DNA of 64,000 bases, from positions 17,456 to 81,455 of the forward strand of contig JAWLCO010000001.1 of NCBI GenBank assembly GCA_041687075.1, written 5' to 3'. The notes under the pieces are model-generated. The model saw nothing but the letters and a program-made list of their open reading frames with translations. It was not told the origin of the DNA and searched no databases. The DNA is from ZC4RG25 sp041687075. GTDB taxonomy: Bacteria; Pseudomonadota; Alphaproteobacteria; Rhizobiales; Hyphomicrobiaceae. The translations under genes and the position numbers were made by a program. This document shows, in pieces, positions 8,246-15,055 of the stretch (positions are counted from its first letter, which is position 1; each line of letters begins with the position of its first letter).

Positions 8246-9097
8246 ATGCGAGACGTGGCGACATACGGGCCAAGTGGCGGGCAGCCGGTCGAGCGGCGGA
8301 CGTGGTCGCGACTCCGCTATCCGGATACGCTCATCACGTTCGCCGTCCAGCTCGGAATCCTGGTCTTTCTCGGCGTCTCGCTGGTCTACATGGACGTACG
8401 GCTCGAGCGATTGCTCGAGTTCGGCCAGCGCTTCGGCGCGCTGATCGTCGATCGCTACTACCCGCCCGAGCTGAGCCTGCTCAGCGAACCGCGCTATCTG
8501 CAGGCGATTCTCGACACCATGCAGATGGCCTATCTCGGCACGCTGTTCGGCCTGCTGCTTGCCGCACCGCTCGCCTGGTTCGCCGCGTTCAACATGTCGC
8601 CGAACCGGCGGTTCCTCTACCCGTTCGGCCGGCTCGCCATCATGGGCTGCCGGGCCGTGCACGAGATGATCTGGACGATCCTGCTCGTCAGCATCCTAGG
8701 GTTCGGCATGCTGGCCGGCGCGCTGGCGCTGACCTTGTTCTGTATCGGTTTCGCCGGCAAGCTAATGTCGGAGGAAATCGAGGCGATCGACAAGGGTCAA
8801 GTCGAGGCCATCCGCGCCACCGGCGCCAACGAGGTGCAGGTGTTCTTCTACTCGGTGCTGCCACAGGTGCGCGTGGCGTGGACCGGGATTGCGATCTACA
8901 CCTGGGATGTCGCCTTCCGCGCCGCCACCGTTGTCGGCTTCTTCGGTGCCGGCGGCATGGGTTGGTATCTGCAGCGCTACGTGCAGCAGCTCGACAGCCA
9001 GCGCGTTGCGGCCGTGCTCATCTCGATCGTATTGCTGGTGACGGTATCCGAGGTCGTCTCGGCGTGGGCACGGGCACGGGTGGCGCGAGCGAATTAG
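8246..9097 (+). CDS. phnE: Phosphonate ABC transporter permease, second copy
   Basis: 283 residues from ATG at 8246. Same architecture as the upstream permease: N-terminal helix (ITFAVQLGILVFLGVSLVYM), permease core, EAA loop EAIRATGANEVQVFFYSVLPQ and WDVAFRAATVVGFFGAGGMG. An 86-base gap separates it from the first copy, with no terminator in it. A better start was looked for upstream, but the longer +2 frame from 8167 is a shadow. It is the last gene of the cassette; no C-P lyase or phosphonatase follows within the window. Confidence 0.9.
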   Translation: MRDVATYGPSGGQPVERRTWSRLRYPDTLITFAVQLGILVFLGVSLVYMDVRLERLLEFGQRFGALIVDRYYPPELSLLSEPRYLQAILDTMQMAYLGTLFGLLLAAPLAWFAAFNMSPNRRFLYPFGRLAIMGCRAVHEMIWTILLVSILGFGMLAGALALTLFCIGFAGKLMSEEIEAIDKGQVEAIRATGANEVQVFFYSVLPQVRVAWTGIAIYTWDVAFRAATVVGFFGAGGMGWYLQRYVQQLDSQRVAAVLISIVLLVTVSEVVSAWARARVARAN

Positions 9098-9175
9098 CAG
9101 ACCAGCGCTGCCAAGCCCCGATCTGTCTGTCGAAAGCCCTACCCTACAACTCTTGCGGAGCCTTCTCCGCGGCAA

Positions 9176-9237
9176 TAGCGGATTTTGCTCCGAGGTCAGC
9201 CCGAGGGCTGACATCTTGCCAGCGGACCGCTTTTTTG
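9176..9237 (+). terminator. Probable terminator of the phosphonate cassette
   Basis: The hairpin GTCAGCCC (9195-9202) with GGGCTGAC (9205-9212) sits inside a weaker outer pairing AGCGG...CCGCT that ends directly in TTTTTT (about 9231-9236). Confidence 0.5.
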
Positions 9238-9331
9238 CATGCCCGCGTCATCTGATCTCCGCCCCTCCTCAAGTAGGGAACCACTCCCCGGAGGCATCGT
9301 TAAGAGGCGACTCTAAAAGGAGGTCAATCAG

Positions 9332-9664
9332 ATGCGGAAATGGAGAATCGGTCTGCTGGCCCTCGCCGGGTCGGCGCTCATGTTTGCGCCGGGCGCCATG
9401 GCGCAGAGCGAGTTCGGTACGGAATATCCTGACTGGGTGTGGGACGAGTATGACACCGGTACCTACTACACCCCGCCCACCGTGGGCATGGCAGCCCCGC
9501 CAGCCGCGGTTGCTCCAGCGCCTCAGCCGGGTATTTCCTACTTCAGCCCGCCCGCCGTTGCACCAACGCCGGAAGCGCCGGCTGTCACCGGTGCGGGTCA
9601 GTGCGGCACATACTTCTTCTGGTCGGAGACGCTGGGCCGCTGCGTGGATGCGCGCAACCGTTAG
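9332..9664 (+). CDS. Small secreted Pro/Ala-rich protein, unknown function
   Basis: 110 residues. A strong ribosome site (AAAAGGAGGTCA) precedes the ATG at 9332. The signal peptide MRKWRIGLLALAGSALMFAPGAMA ends in an AMA-Q cleavage site. The mature part has an acidic/aromatic start (SEFGTEYPDWVWDEYDTG), a low-complexity Pro-Ala-Val middle and a C-terminal GQCGTYFFWSETLGRCVDARNR with two cysteines that could form a disulfide. This tail resembles short extracytoplasmic cysteine hairpins seen in rhizobial small secreted proteins. Not recognised beyond that. Confidence 0.75.
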   Translation: MRKWRIGLLALAGSALMFAPGAMAQSEFGTEYPDWVWDEYDTGTYYTPPTVGMAAPPAAVAPAPQPGISYFSPPAVAPTPEAPAVTGAGQCGTYFFWSETLGRCVDARNR

Positions 9665-9681
9665 CCTTCTACGCTGTAGCT

Positions 9682-9714
9682 CGAGGCGGTGGCCAGTGAC
9701 CTGGCCCCGCCTCG
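9682..9714. terminator. Strong hairpin between convergent genes
   Basis: CGAGGCG and GGCCAG pair with CTGGCC and CGCCTCG around a TGAC loop, with a small internal mismatch. There is no U-run, but its place between two converging genes suggests bidirectional termination. Confidence 0.4.
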
Positions 9715-9746
9715 GCTGCCGGATGCTCGCTAACGGTGAGCCCTGG

Positions 9747-9938
9747 TCATTGGGCGAACTTCAGCATCACCCATAACATGCCGACGAGTGCGGCAATGAC
9801 GGCGATTGCCGTGAGGGCGAGCGAGCCCGAGCGTTTGCGGGCAACGGGGGCCGCGCGTTTGCCGCGCCCGTGCGAAGTCGCAAACCGCGAGGCCGTCCTG
9901 ATGGCCACTGCGGTGTCTCTATCTTCCGTGTCGCCCAC
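9747..9938 (-). CDS. Small single-pass membrane protein, unknown
   Basis: 63 residues from GTG at 9938, with AGGGGG six bases upstream of the start. A hydrophilic, Arg-rich N-terminus (to about residue 35) leads to one C-terminal transmembrane helix (LALTAIAVIAALVGMLWVMLKF). No homologue is recognised. The ribosome site and a clean helix argue that it is real; its small size keeps certainty moderate. It lies just beyond gloA on the same strand, 42 bases after the gloA stop. Confidence 0.55.
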   Translation of the reverse strand: MGDTEDRDTAVAIRTASRFATSHGRGKRAAPVARKRSGSLALTAIAVIAALVGMLWVMLKFAQ

Positions 9939-9980
9939 GTTACCCCCTGACGCCTGAACGTCGCCTGCGTGCCAGACGGG

Positions 9981-10421
9981 TTACCATGTGCCCGTGTTCG
10001 GCATGGATGCCCAGGGCTCCTGCTTGGGCTGAGCATCGCCCTTCTGCAGAAGCTCGATCGAAACGCCGTCCGGCGAGCGAATGAAAGCCATGCGGCCGTC
10101 CCGGGGCGGCCGGTTGATCGTCACCCCTGCCTTCATCAGCCGGTCGCAGGTGGCGTAGATGTCATCGACCTCGTAGGCGAGGTGGCCGAAGTTACGGCCC
10201 GATCCGTACTCCTCCGGATCCCAGTTGAACGTCAGCTCAACAGTTGGTGCGCGCTCCTTCTCAGCCCGCTCCTTGTCCTCCGGGGCGGCGAGGAAGATCA
10301 GGGTGTAGCGCCCTGCCTCGTTCTCCACCCGGCGCACTTCTTCGAGGCCCAGCTTGCCGCAGTAGAAATTCAGGCTCTCGTCGATGTTGCTGATTCGCAC
10401 CATGGTGTGAAGATATCGCAT
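9981..10421 (-). CDS. gloA: Lactoylglutathione lyase (glyoxalase I)
   Basis: 146 residues from ATG at 10421, preceded by GGAGGCGAC. The frame extends upstream but without a ribosome site. It isomerises the methylglyoxal-glutathione hemithioacetal to S-lactoylglutathione. All four metal ligands of bacterial GloA are visible: H5 (MRYLHTMVRI), E62 (TVELTFNWD), H80 (FGHLAYEVDD) and E124 (GVSIELLQK). The sequence MVRISNIDESLNFYCGKLGLEEVRR is the usual first VOC module. It is shorter than zinc-type eukaryotic enzymes, as expected for the Ni/Co bacterial class. Confidence 0.92.
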   Translation of the reverse strand: MRYLHTMVRISNIDESLNFYCGKLGLEEVRRVENEAGRYTLIFLAAPEDKERAEKERAPTVELTFNWDPEEYGSGRNFGHLAYEVDDIYATCDRLMKAGVTINRPPRDGRMAFIRSPDGVSIELLQKGDAQPKQEPWASMPNTGTW

Positions 10422-10513
10422 GTCGCCTCCGCGTTGGATCGAAGCCACTAGCGTTGACATACGCTCCGCGATGAGCGCGCACAAGCCCGTCCTGCAAGTA
10501 CTTTCTGTCCTGT

Positions 10514-10669
10514 CAAGCCCATGCTTCGGCGCACAGCGCCGTCTGACTGCTGCCCCGCAGGGCATGGCTTGGGGAAAGTCCGTGGATGCAGTCTTAACGG
10601 CCCGATCGGCCTGCTGGCGGAAGCGCCCGCCCGATCGGGCGAATCCCGCGAATCACTTGGGGTGATTCG
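10514..10669. ncRNA. Candidate structured RNA or long 5' UTR element
   Basis: This intergenic stretch folds extensively by eye. P1 is CAAGCCCATGC (10514-10524) with GCATGGCTTG (10562-10571), one bulge. It encloses CGGCGC-ACA-GCGCCG (10527-10541) and CTGC-CCC-GCAG (10550-10560). Next comes GCCCGATCGG (10600-10609) with CCGATCGGGC (10631-10640), enclosing GGCG-GAAG-CGCC. Last is CGAATCAC-TTGGG-GTGATTCG (10649-10669). A TTGACA sits at 10454-10459, without a good -10. The strand is unknown; it could be a stand-alone RNA or the leader of the downstream cold-shock gene. It was compared from memory with RNase P, tmRNA and 6S RNA and is not convincingly any of them. Confidence 0.4.
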
Positions 10670-10995
10670 GCACGCTGCAAGCCGTGAACAACTCTCTGCA
10701 GCCCATCTGAATCAGTATGACACCCACAGGGAAAACACTTGGAAAGCAGAGTCAGTGCAACGCCAATTTATAGACAAGAATCAGAGCAGTAGGGACGATG
10801 GTTGAGGTCTTGTCATCACATCCTATCCCCGAGCCGGTGTTAACTGCTGGTAAATTCCTTATGGCTCTCCGGGGCGGCGATGTTACATTTTGTGACGCTT
10901 GCAGGAGCGGGTCGGCGGAGAGGGCCTCTGACGCGATTCGCTCACGCTAAGTGAATGAAGTAGGTCGACGTAAACCCAAGTAGCGGGGTGTGCTA
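10670..10995. other. Upstream region of the cold-shock gene
   Basis: No gene is seen. The region is less GC-rich than its surroundings (for example 10780-10885) and presumably holds the cold-shock promoter and a long untranslated leader. No confident -35/-10 pair was identified. Confidence 0.4.
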
Positions 10996-11619
10996 ATGGG
11001 GGATAACAAACTACCTCCCGATCATCCGGATTTGGCTCAGCAGACACTCGAAAGCGGCGGCGCTCTCGATCAGGTTCAGTCACTGGATGAAATCGGCGGT
11101 CTCGACGTTTTCGAGATCGCTGGCTCGATCAAGTGGTTCGATGCATCCAAGGGGTACGGATTCATCGTTCCCGACAACGGCCATGCCGACGTGCTGCTGC
11201 ACGTCACCTGCCTGAGGGCCGGCGGCTATCAGACGGCGTACGAGGGGGCGCGGGTTCACTGCCAAGTGCTCCGCCGTCCGAAAGGCCTGCAGGCGTTCCG
11301 AATCCTCAGCATGGATGAGAGCACGGCCATCCATCCCTCTCAGCTCCCGCAACGCACCCATGTCGTGGTACAAGCGGAAAGCGACTGGGAGCGGGCGATG
11401 GTGAAGTGGTTCAACCGCGTCCGCGGGTTCGGCTTCCTGACACGTGGAGAGGGCACCCCTGACATCTTCGTCCACATGGAGACGCTGCGCCGGTTCGGCT
11501 TCACCGAGCTCCGGCCTGGGCAGATCGTGCAGGTCCGCTGGGGTCATGGCTGCAAAGGCTGCATGGCGGCTGAGCTGCGGCCGGACGGGCCCGTGTCGGG
11601 CCTCCCGTCGCAGCATTGA
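10996..11619 (+). CDS. Cold-shock protein with two CSD domains
   Basis: 207 residues from ATG at 10996; a GTG two codons earlier is possible. The acidic N-terminus (~35 residues) is followed by CSD1 (SIKWFDASKGYGFIVPDNGHADVLLHV, with RNP1 KGYGFI and RNP2 VLLHV) and CSD2 (MVKWFNRVRGFGFLTRGEGTPDIFVHM). The linker is ~40 residues. Single-domain Csp proteins are about 70 residues; the duplicated form is frequent in Rhizobiales. It binds single-stranded nucleic acid and acts as an RNA chaperone or antiterminator. The next gene is a DUF192 protein only 19 bases away, a pairing often seen in this order. Confidence 0.9.
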   Translation: MGDNKLPPDHPDLAQQTLESGGALDQVQSLDEIGGLDVFEIAGSIKWFDASKGYGFIVPDNGHADVLLHVTCLRAGGYQTAYEGARVHCQVLRRPKGLQAFRILSMDESTAIHPSQLPQRTHVVVQAESDWERAMVKWFNRVRGFGFLTRGEGTPDIFVHMETLRRFGFTELRPGQIVQVRWGHGCKGCMAAELRPDGPVSGLPSQH

Positions 11620-11638
11620 GAAGTTGCCAATTCCACCA

Positions 11639-12130
11639 ATGTGCGCCATTGCGAACAGGGCCGCCCTCAGGGCGGCCCTGCTGTGTTTGCTTTCTGTGGT
11701 GGTGGCAATGCTCGTCGTCGTTCCGTCTCTCGACGCAAAGATGCGCCGGGAACCCCTCACGCTCGTGACGGCGGCGGGCGAGCACACCATTGAGGTGGAG
11801 GTGGCCGAAACGCTCGAGGAGAAGGCGGTCGGGCTGATGTTCCGGCGCAGCGTTCCGGAGAAAACCGGGATGCTGTTTCCCTATCCGGCACCCCAGGAAG
11901 TGACCATGTGGATGCGGAACACGTACGTGCCGCTCGACATGATCTTCATCCGTGCGGATGGGGTGGTTCACCGCATCGAAGCGCGGACAGAGCCGTTTTC
12001 CGAGCGAACCATTGCGTCGCAGGGGCCCGTCACGGCCGTGCTGGAGCTGGCGGGCGGGGCGGCTGAGCGGCTTGGACTGAAGCCGGGCGACCGTGTCATC
12101 CATCCCCACTTCCAACCGGCAAGCCGCTGA
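11639..12130 (+). CDS. DUF192 family exported protein
   Basis: 163 residues from ATG at 11639. The N-terminus MCAIANRAALRAALLCLLSVVVAMLVVVPSLDA is a signal peptide or anchor. The DUF192 domain follows: TIEVEVAETLEEKAVGLMFRRSVPEKTGMLFPYP, then MWMRNTYVPLDMIFIRADGVVHRIE and a C-terminal LELAGGAAERLGLKPGDRV. The domain's function is not established; family members are small beta-rich extracytoplasmic proteins. A strong hairpin overlaps the signal-peptide codons, so translation could be coupled to readthrough from the cold-shock gene. A later start at MLVVVPSLDAK would avoid the stem but lose most of the signal peptide. Confidence 0.85.
   Translation: MCAIANRAALRAALLCLLSVVVAMLVVVPSLDAKMRREPLTLVTAAGEHTIEVEVAETLEEKAVGLMFRRSVPEKTGMLFPYPAPQEVTMWMRNTYVPLDMIFIRADGVVHRIEARTEPFSERTIASQGPVTAVLELAGGAAERLGLKPGDRVIHPHFQPASR
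11656..11696 (+). terminator. Hairpin after the cold-shock gene, inside the DUF192 signal-peptide codons
   Basis: CAGGGCCGCCC (11656-11666) and GGGCGGCCCTG (11670-11680) form a perfect 11-bp stem with a TCA loop, followed by CTGTGTTTGCTTTC. It looks like a terminator or attenuator, but under the favoured start it lies within coding sequence of the next gene. Confidence 0.5.
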
Positions 12131-12168
12131 TCGGCGCCGCAGCCCTCCTTGCGGGCCCGAGCTGCTCG

Positions 12169-12399
12169 TTACGACTGGGCCAACATGATGCCCCAGGCCC
12201 AGACGGCGAGGTAGCCGACGAGGCCGGTGAGCGCCCAGAGCAGCCCGTGCGGGCCTGGGCTATGCGTGACGCCGTAGAGAAAGGTAAATACGGCGAGCAC
12301 GCCCGCGCCAACGAGAATGAAGGCATACGCAAGCTGAAACAGGCTTGCGGGTTGTTCGTGCACTGTTGCGGCAGTCGCTTCGCGAGCTTCCGAGACCAT
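12169..12399 (-). CDS. Small two-helix membrane protein, unknown
   Basis: 76 residues from ATG at 12399, chosen because GGAGGAGAT lies just upstream; the frame extends to 12468 without that support. After a ~22-residue cytosolic start come two transmembrane segments (LAYAFILVGAGVLAVFTFLYGV and LLWALTGLVGYLAVWAWGIML) joined by THSPGPHG. Not recognised. It is convergent with the DUF192 gene, 38 bases apart. Confidence 0.7.
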   Translation of the reverse strand: MVSEAREATAATVHEQPASLFQLAYAFILVGAGVLAVFTFLYGVTHSPGPHGLLWALTGLVGYLAVWAWGIMLAQS

Positions 12400-12613
12400 C
12401 GGATCTCCTCCGGCATCGACGGTGCATGTGCCAGTTCGCTGGCGGCCGCGGGCCTCTCTGTGATGCACTTCCGCTCGCGGCCCTCGCCGAGGATAACGCG
12501 AAACGGGCCGAGTCGGTACACATGTTCCACTAGGGTGTGCGAACGAGCGGCATTCGACGTTGGCGCGATGATAGTATTAATACGAATCGGTCTGGCGCAG
12601 TACCGAGGCTACG

Positions 12614-13141
12614 ATGCACTCTGATGCTGGCGATTTCGTCCTGCCCGATCTCCTCGCGCCGGGACTTGACGTCGTCTTCGTCGGGACAGCCGCCGGACGA
12701 ACCTCAGCCGAGCGCGGCGCCTACTATGCCCATCCGGGGAACCGCTTCTGGCGCACTCTACACGAGATCGGCTTGACACCGCGGCGCTTCGAGCCTGAGG
12801 ATTTCAGGTCGCTACTGGAGCTCAGGATCGGCTTGACGGACGTCTCGAAGGTTGGCTCCGGCAGGGACAACGAGATCGAGGCACATCAGTTTAGCGTGAG
12901 CCGTTTCGAAGCACGTATACGGCATTACCGCCCGCTCTCTGTTGCGTTCACCAGCAAGAAGGCCGCAAGCTTGTGGCTGCAGGTGCCTACGTCGGCGATC
13001 GAACTGGGCCGGCAATTCGCAAATCCCGCAGAGTTTCCGGAAGTCTTCGTGCTCTCGTCGCCATCAGGTGCTGCCTGCCGTCATTGGTCAATAACGCCGT
13101 GGCAGGAACTCGCCAAGTGGCTGAGGACTCCGCGAGCTTGA
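12614..13141 (+). CDS. Mug/TDG-like mismatch-specific DNA glycosylase
   Basis: 175 residues from ATG at 12614. It belongs to the uracil-DNA glycosylase fold: VVFVGTAAGRTSAERGAYYAHPGNRFW (residues 20-46) covers the nucleotide pocket, and VLSSPSGAACRHWS near the C-terminus is the second, DNA-intercalating motif. It is expected to excise damaged or mismatched pyrimidines. E. coli Mug has GINPG in motif 1, with Asn as the water-activating residue; here the five residues are GTAAG (24-28), so the usual Asn is missing. Related GTAAG proteins exist in databases as mismatch-specific DNA-glycosylases, as I recall. The name is therefore family-level. Confidence 0.75.
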   Translation: MHSDAGDFVLPDLLAPGLDVVFVGTAAGRTSAERGAYYAHPGNRFWRTLHEIGLTPRRFEPEDFRSLLELRIGLTDVSKVGSGRDNEIEAHQFSVSRFEARIRHYRPLSVAFTSKKAASLWLQVPTSAIELGRQFANPAEFPEVFVLSSPSGAACRHWSITPWQELAKWLRTPRA

Positions 13142-13244
13142 GCATGCGCTAACTCTGGCAATCGGGCAATCGGAACCCGGCTCCAGCAGGTCCGTTCTGC
13201 CTGCAGGCAGGACAGGCAGGTCGCACGAACGGAGCGGACCCGGC

Positions 13245-13418
13245 ATGCTCGAATGGGCCTTCATCTTTCTCATTGTCGCACTGGTCGCGGGCGCTCTGGG
13301 CTTCACAGGGGTCGCGCGTGGAGCGGCAAGCATCGCGATCATCCTGTTCTGGGTCTTCCTCGCGATCTTCGTCATTCTGCTCATACTGGCGCTGCTCGGC
13401 ATATCCGTCATCGCCTGA
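13245..13418 (+). CDS. DUF1328 (YtjA-type) small membrane protein
   Basis: 57 residues from ATG at 13245: MLEWAFIFLIVALVAGALGFTGVARGAASIAIILFWVFLAIFVILLILALLGI. This matches the DUF1328 pattern of two helices around GFTGVA.GAA.IA. Members of this length are widespread in proteobacteria and are often induced in stress conditions; the biochemical role is unknown. It ends in TGA at 13416-13418, convergent with the next gene. Confidence 0.88.
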   Translation: MLEWAFIFLIVALVAGALGFTGVARGAASIAIILFWVFLAIFVILLILALLGISVIA

Positions 13419-13452
13419 TGCCGGCCCGACTCGAGCTCCGCTGACGCTCCGT

Positions 13453-14247
13453 TCAGCGCGTGGCCCTGGCGTCGGCTGACTGCGCCCGCTGGCGCCGGCT
13501 GGTCGAGAGAACCAGTGCGGCACTGATGATGGTCGTCGCAGCGCTGGCCAGCACGAAGGCCCAGATCAGGCCCAGCGCCTCAGCCGACAGGCCGACAACG
13601 AGAAAGAACACCACGAACGACAGCAGGGACAGCGAAACCCCGCGCGCGAGCTGAGCGACGGACGCCCAGCCCCACTGCGAATGCGTGAAGGCGCTGATGA
13701 CCGACAGGATCACCGGATAGGTGGCGACCACGCCGCTGAGCTCAGGCCCGAGATAATCGGCCGAGACGGTGATGATGGCCACCAGAACCGCCGTGGAGAG
13801 CATCCGCATCGGGATATCCCACCAGGGCAGATACCGGATGCCGCCGGGGTCGGGCACCCGCGGAACGATGAGAAATGCTGCATAAAGCGACGCTGCACCG
13901 CTGATTGCAGCAACCCACAAGGTCATCTCAAGGCCGCTGGCCGCGTAACCCGTCACCGCATAAGCGACGAAGGCGGCGGGGAGGCTGATCGGCCACGGCG
14001 CATGACGAGCCGTATAGACGTAGGCGACGATATACGCGCCGATGCCGACAGCGCCGGCGAGCACTCCGACGGCCGTTTGTGCCGCGTAGGTCTCTCCGCG
14101 CTCGAGCCCGAGAAAGAATACAATCGGGCCGGTCATCCACGGCAGGCCCATGACCAATCCGCCGATGGTCGGGCCCCAGCGGCGCGCAGCAAGACTCATC
14201 AGGGCGACGAGAACTGGCGTGATGGTCAACTTCAGCAGGAACAGCAT
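13453..14247 (-). CDS. Multi-pass inner membrane protein, unknown
   Basis: 264 residues from ATG at 14247 (MLFLLKLTITPVLVALMSLAARRWGPTIGG). An earlier ATG at 14322, with GGGAAGG close by, would add 25 non-conserved-looking residues. About eight hydrophobic segments cover the sequence, including GPIVFFLGLE, VLAGAVGIGAYIVAYVY, LWVAAISGAASLYAAFLIV, LSTAVLVAIITVSA and LSLLSFVVFFLVVGLSAEALGLIWAFVLA. The repeated GPTIGGLVMGLPWMTGP and GVVATYPVILSV pattern suggests two homologous halves. No transporter family is recognised with confidence. Confidence 0.75.
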   Translation of the reverse strand: MLFLLKLTITPVLVALMSLAARRWGPTIGGLVMGLPWMTGPIVFFLGLERGETYAAQTAVGVLAGAVGIGAYIVAYVYTARHAPWPISLPAAFVAYAVTGYAASGLEMTLWVAAISGAASLYAAFLIVPRVPDPGGIRYLPWWDIPMRMLSTAVLVAIITVSADYLGPELSGVVATYPVILSVISAFTHSQWGWASVAQLARGVSLSLLSFVVFFLVVGLSAEALGLIWAFVLASAATTIISAALVLSTSRRQRAQSADARATR

Positions 14248-14414
14248 CGGGCGCCCGGTATGCGCTTGATCGAGGGGGAAAAGGCTCAGTCTGTCGGGAG
14301 CCGTATCGAGCAGGCGGGGCATAGCCTTCCCGGCCGCCGCTGACAAGCTGACCGCCGCTGATGCAGCGCTGGTGCCCATTCCGGGCATAGCGTTGCCCGG
14401 ACATCGTGAAACAG

Positions 14415-14454
14415 CGGCTCCACGATCTCACAACTTCACGACTTTACGATTTCA
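14415..14454. repeat. Five degenerate 8-base tandem repeats
   Basis: Read on the plus strand as CGGCTCCA, CGATCTCA, CAACTTCA, CGACTTTA, CGATTTCA. It lies in the noncoding gap between two minus-strand genes and has no coding potential. Confidence 0.5.
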
Positions 14455-14507
14455 CCACGGGCGGTCTTATGCGGCCGCCGGGAACGGGAATCTGACCAGC
14501 CAGGCGT

Positions 14508-14945
14508 TCAGGGGCCGAGAGCCTGTTCGATCTTCTGAAACATGTAGCTCCACTTCGCCTTCTGTGCCGTGACCAGCCCCTCCATGGTCTCGCGCACTTC
14601 GACGAGCAGCTTGCAGTTCGGTTTCACCGCAGTTGCGCCTTCCTCGCCCAGGCTGCTGATGCGGGCGAGATGATCGAAGGTCTCCTGATCGTACCTTGCG
14701 ATCTGCTCGTCCTGCACGAACGGCGCGGCTTCGCGCATGAAGGTGTCGTGGTCCCAGCCGCGCTTCTCCTTGAGCTGGCGGAGCTGCGCCTGGAAGGCCG
14801 GCTTGTGCTTGGCGTTCAGTTCATTGAGGACGGCGGCCGCTTCATCGACCACCGCCTCGAAATCCCCCTTGGTGCAGGTTTCAGCGCGCGCGGCGACCGG
14901 GCTCACACACGCCATCAGCAGGAAGATTGCAACCGAGCGCCACAT
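14508..14945 (-). CDS. Secreted protein of unknown function
   Basis: 145 residues from ATG at 14945; a TTG at 14987 is a possible longer start. The signal peptide MWRSVAIFLLMACVSPVAARA is followed by ETCTKGDFEAVVDEAAAVLNELNAKHKPAFQAQLRQLKEKRGW, a largely helical mature protein. Cys residues in ETCTKGD and KPNCKLL could pair. The gene is upstream of parC's 3' end on the same strand, but separated from it by more than 100 bases. No family is recognised. Confidence 0.7.
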   Translation of the reverse strand: MWRSVAIFLLMACVSPVAARAETCTKGDFEAVVDEAAAVLNELNAKHKPAFQAQLRQLKEKRGWDHDTFMREAAPFVQDEQIARYDQETFDHLARISSLGEEGATAVKPNCKLLVEVRETMEGLVTAQKAKWSYMFQKIEQALGP

Positions 14946-15055
14946 TGGCTGATCGTCCCCGTCGCCCGCGTGCAGGAGGTTACCCAATGACCCAGACCAG
15001 CGCGAAGCGCAAGTGCCTCATCGGCACTCTGATCAATCCGCGTGCCCTTGTTGTC

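Noticed and set aside
10571..10585. GGGGAAAGTCCG, similar to an RNase P RNA signature
   Set aside because: The surrounding folding and length do not fit RNase P RNA: no matching ACAGAA-type 3' conserved block was found.
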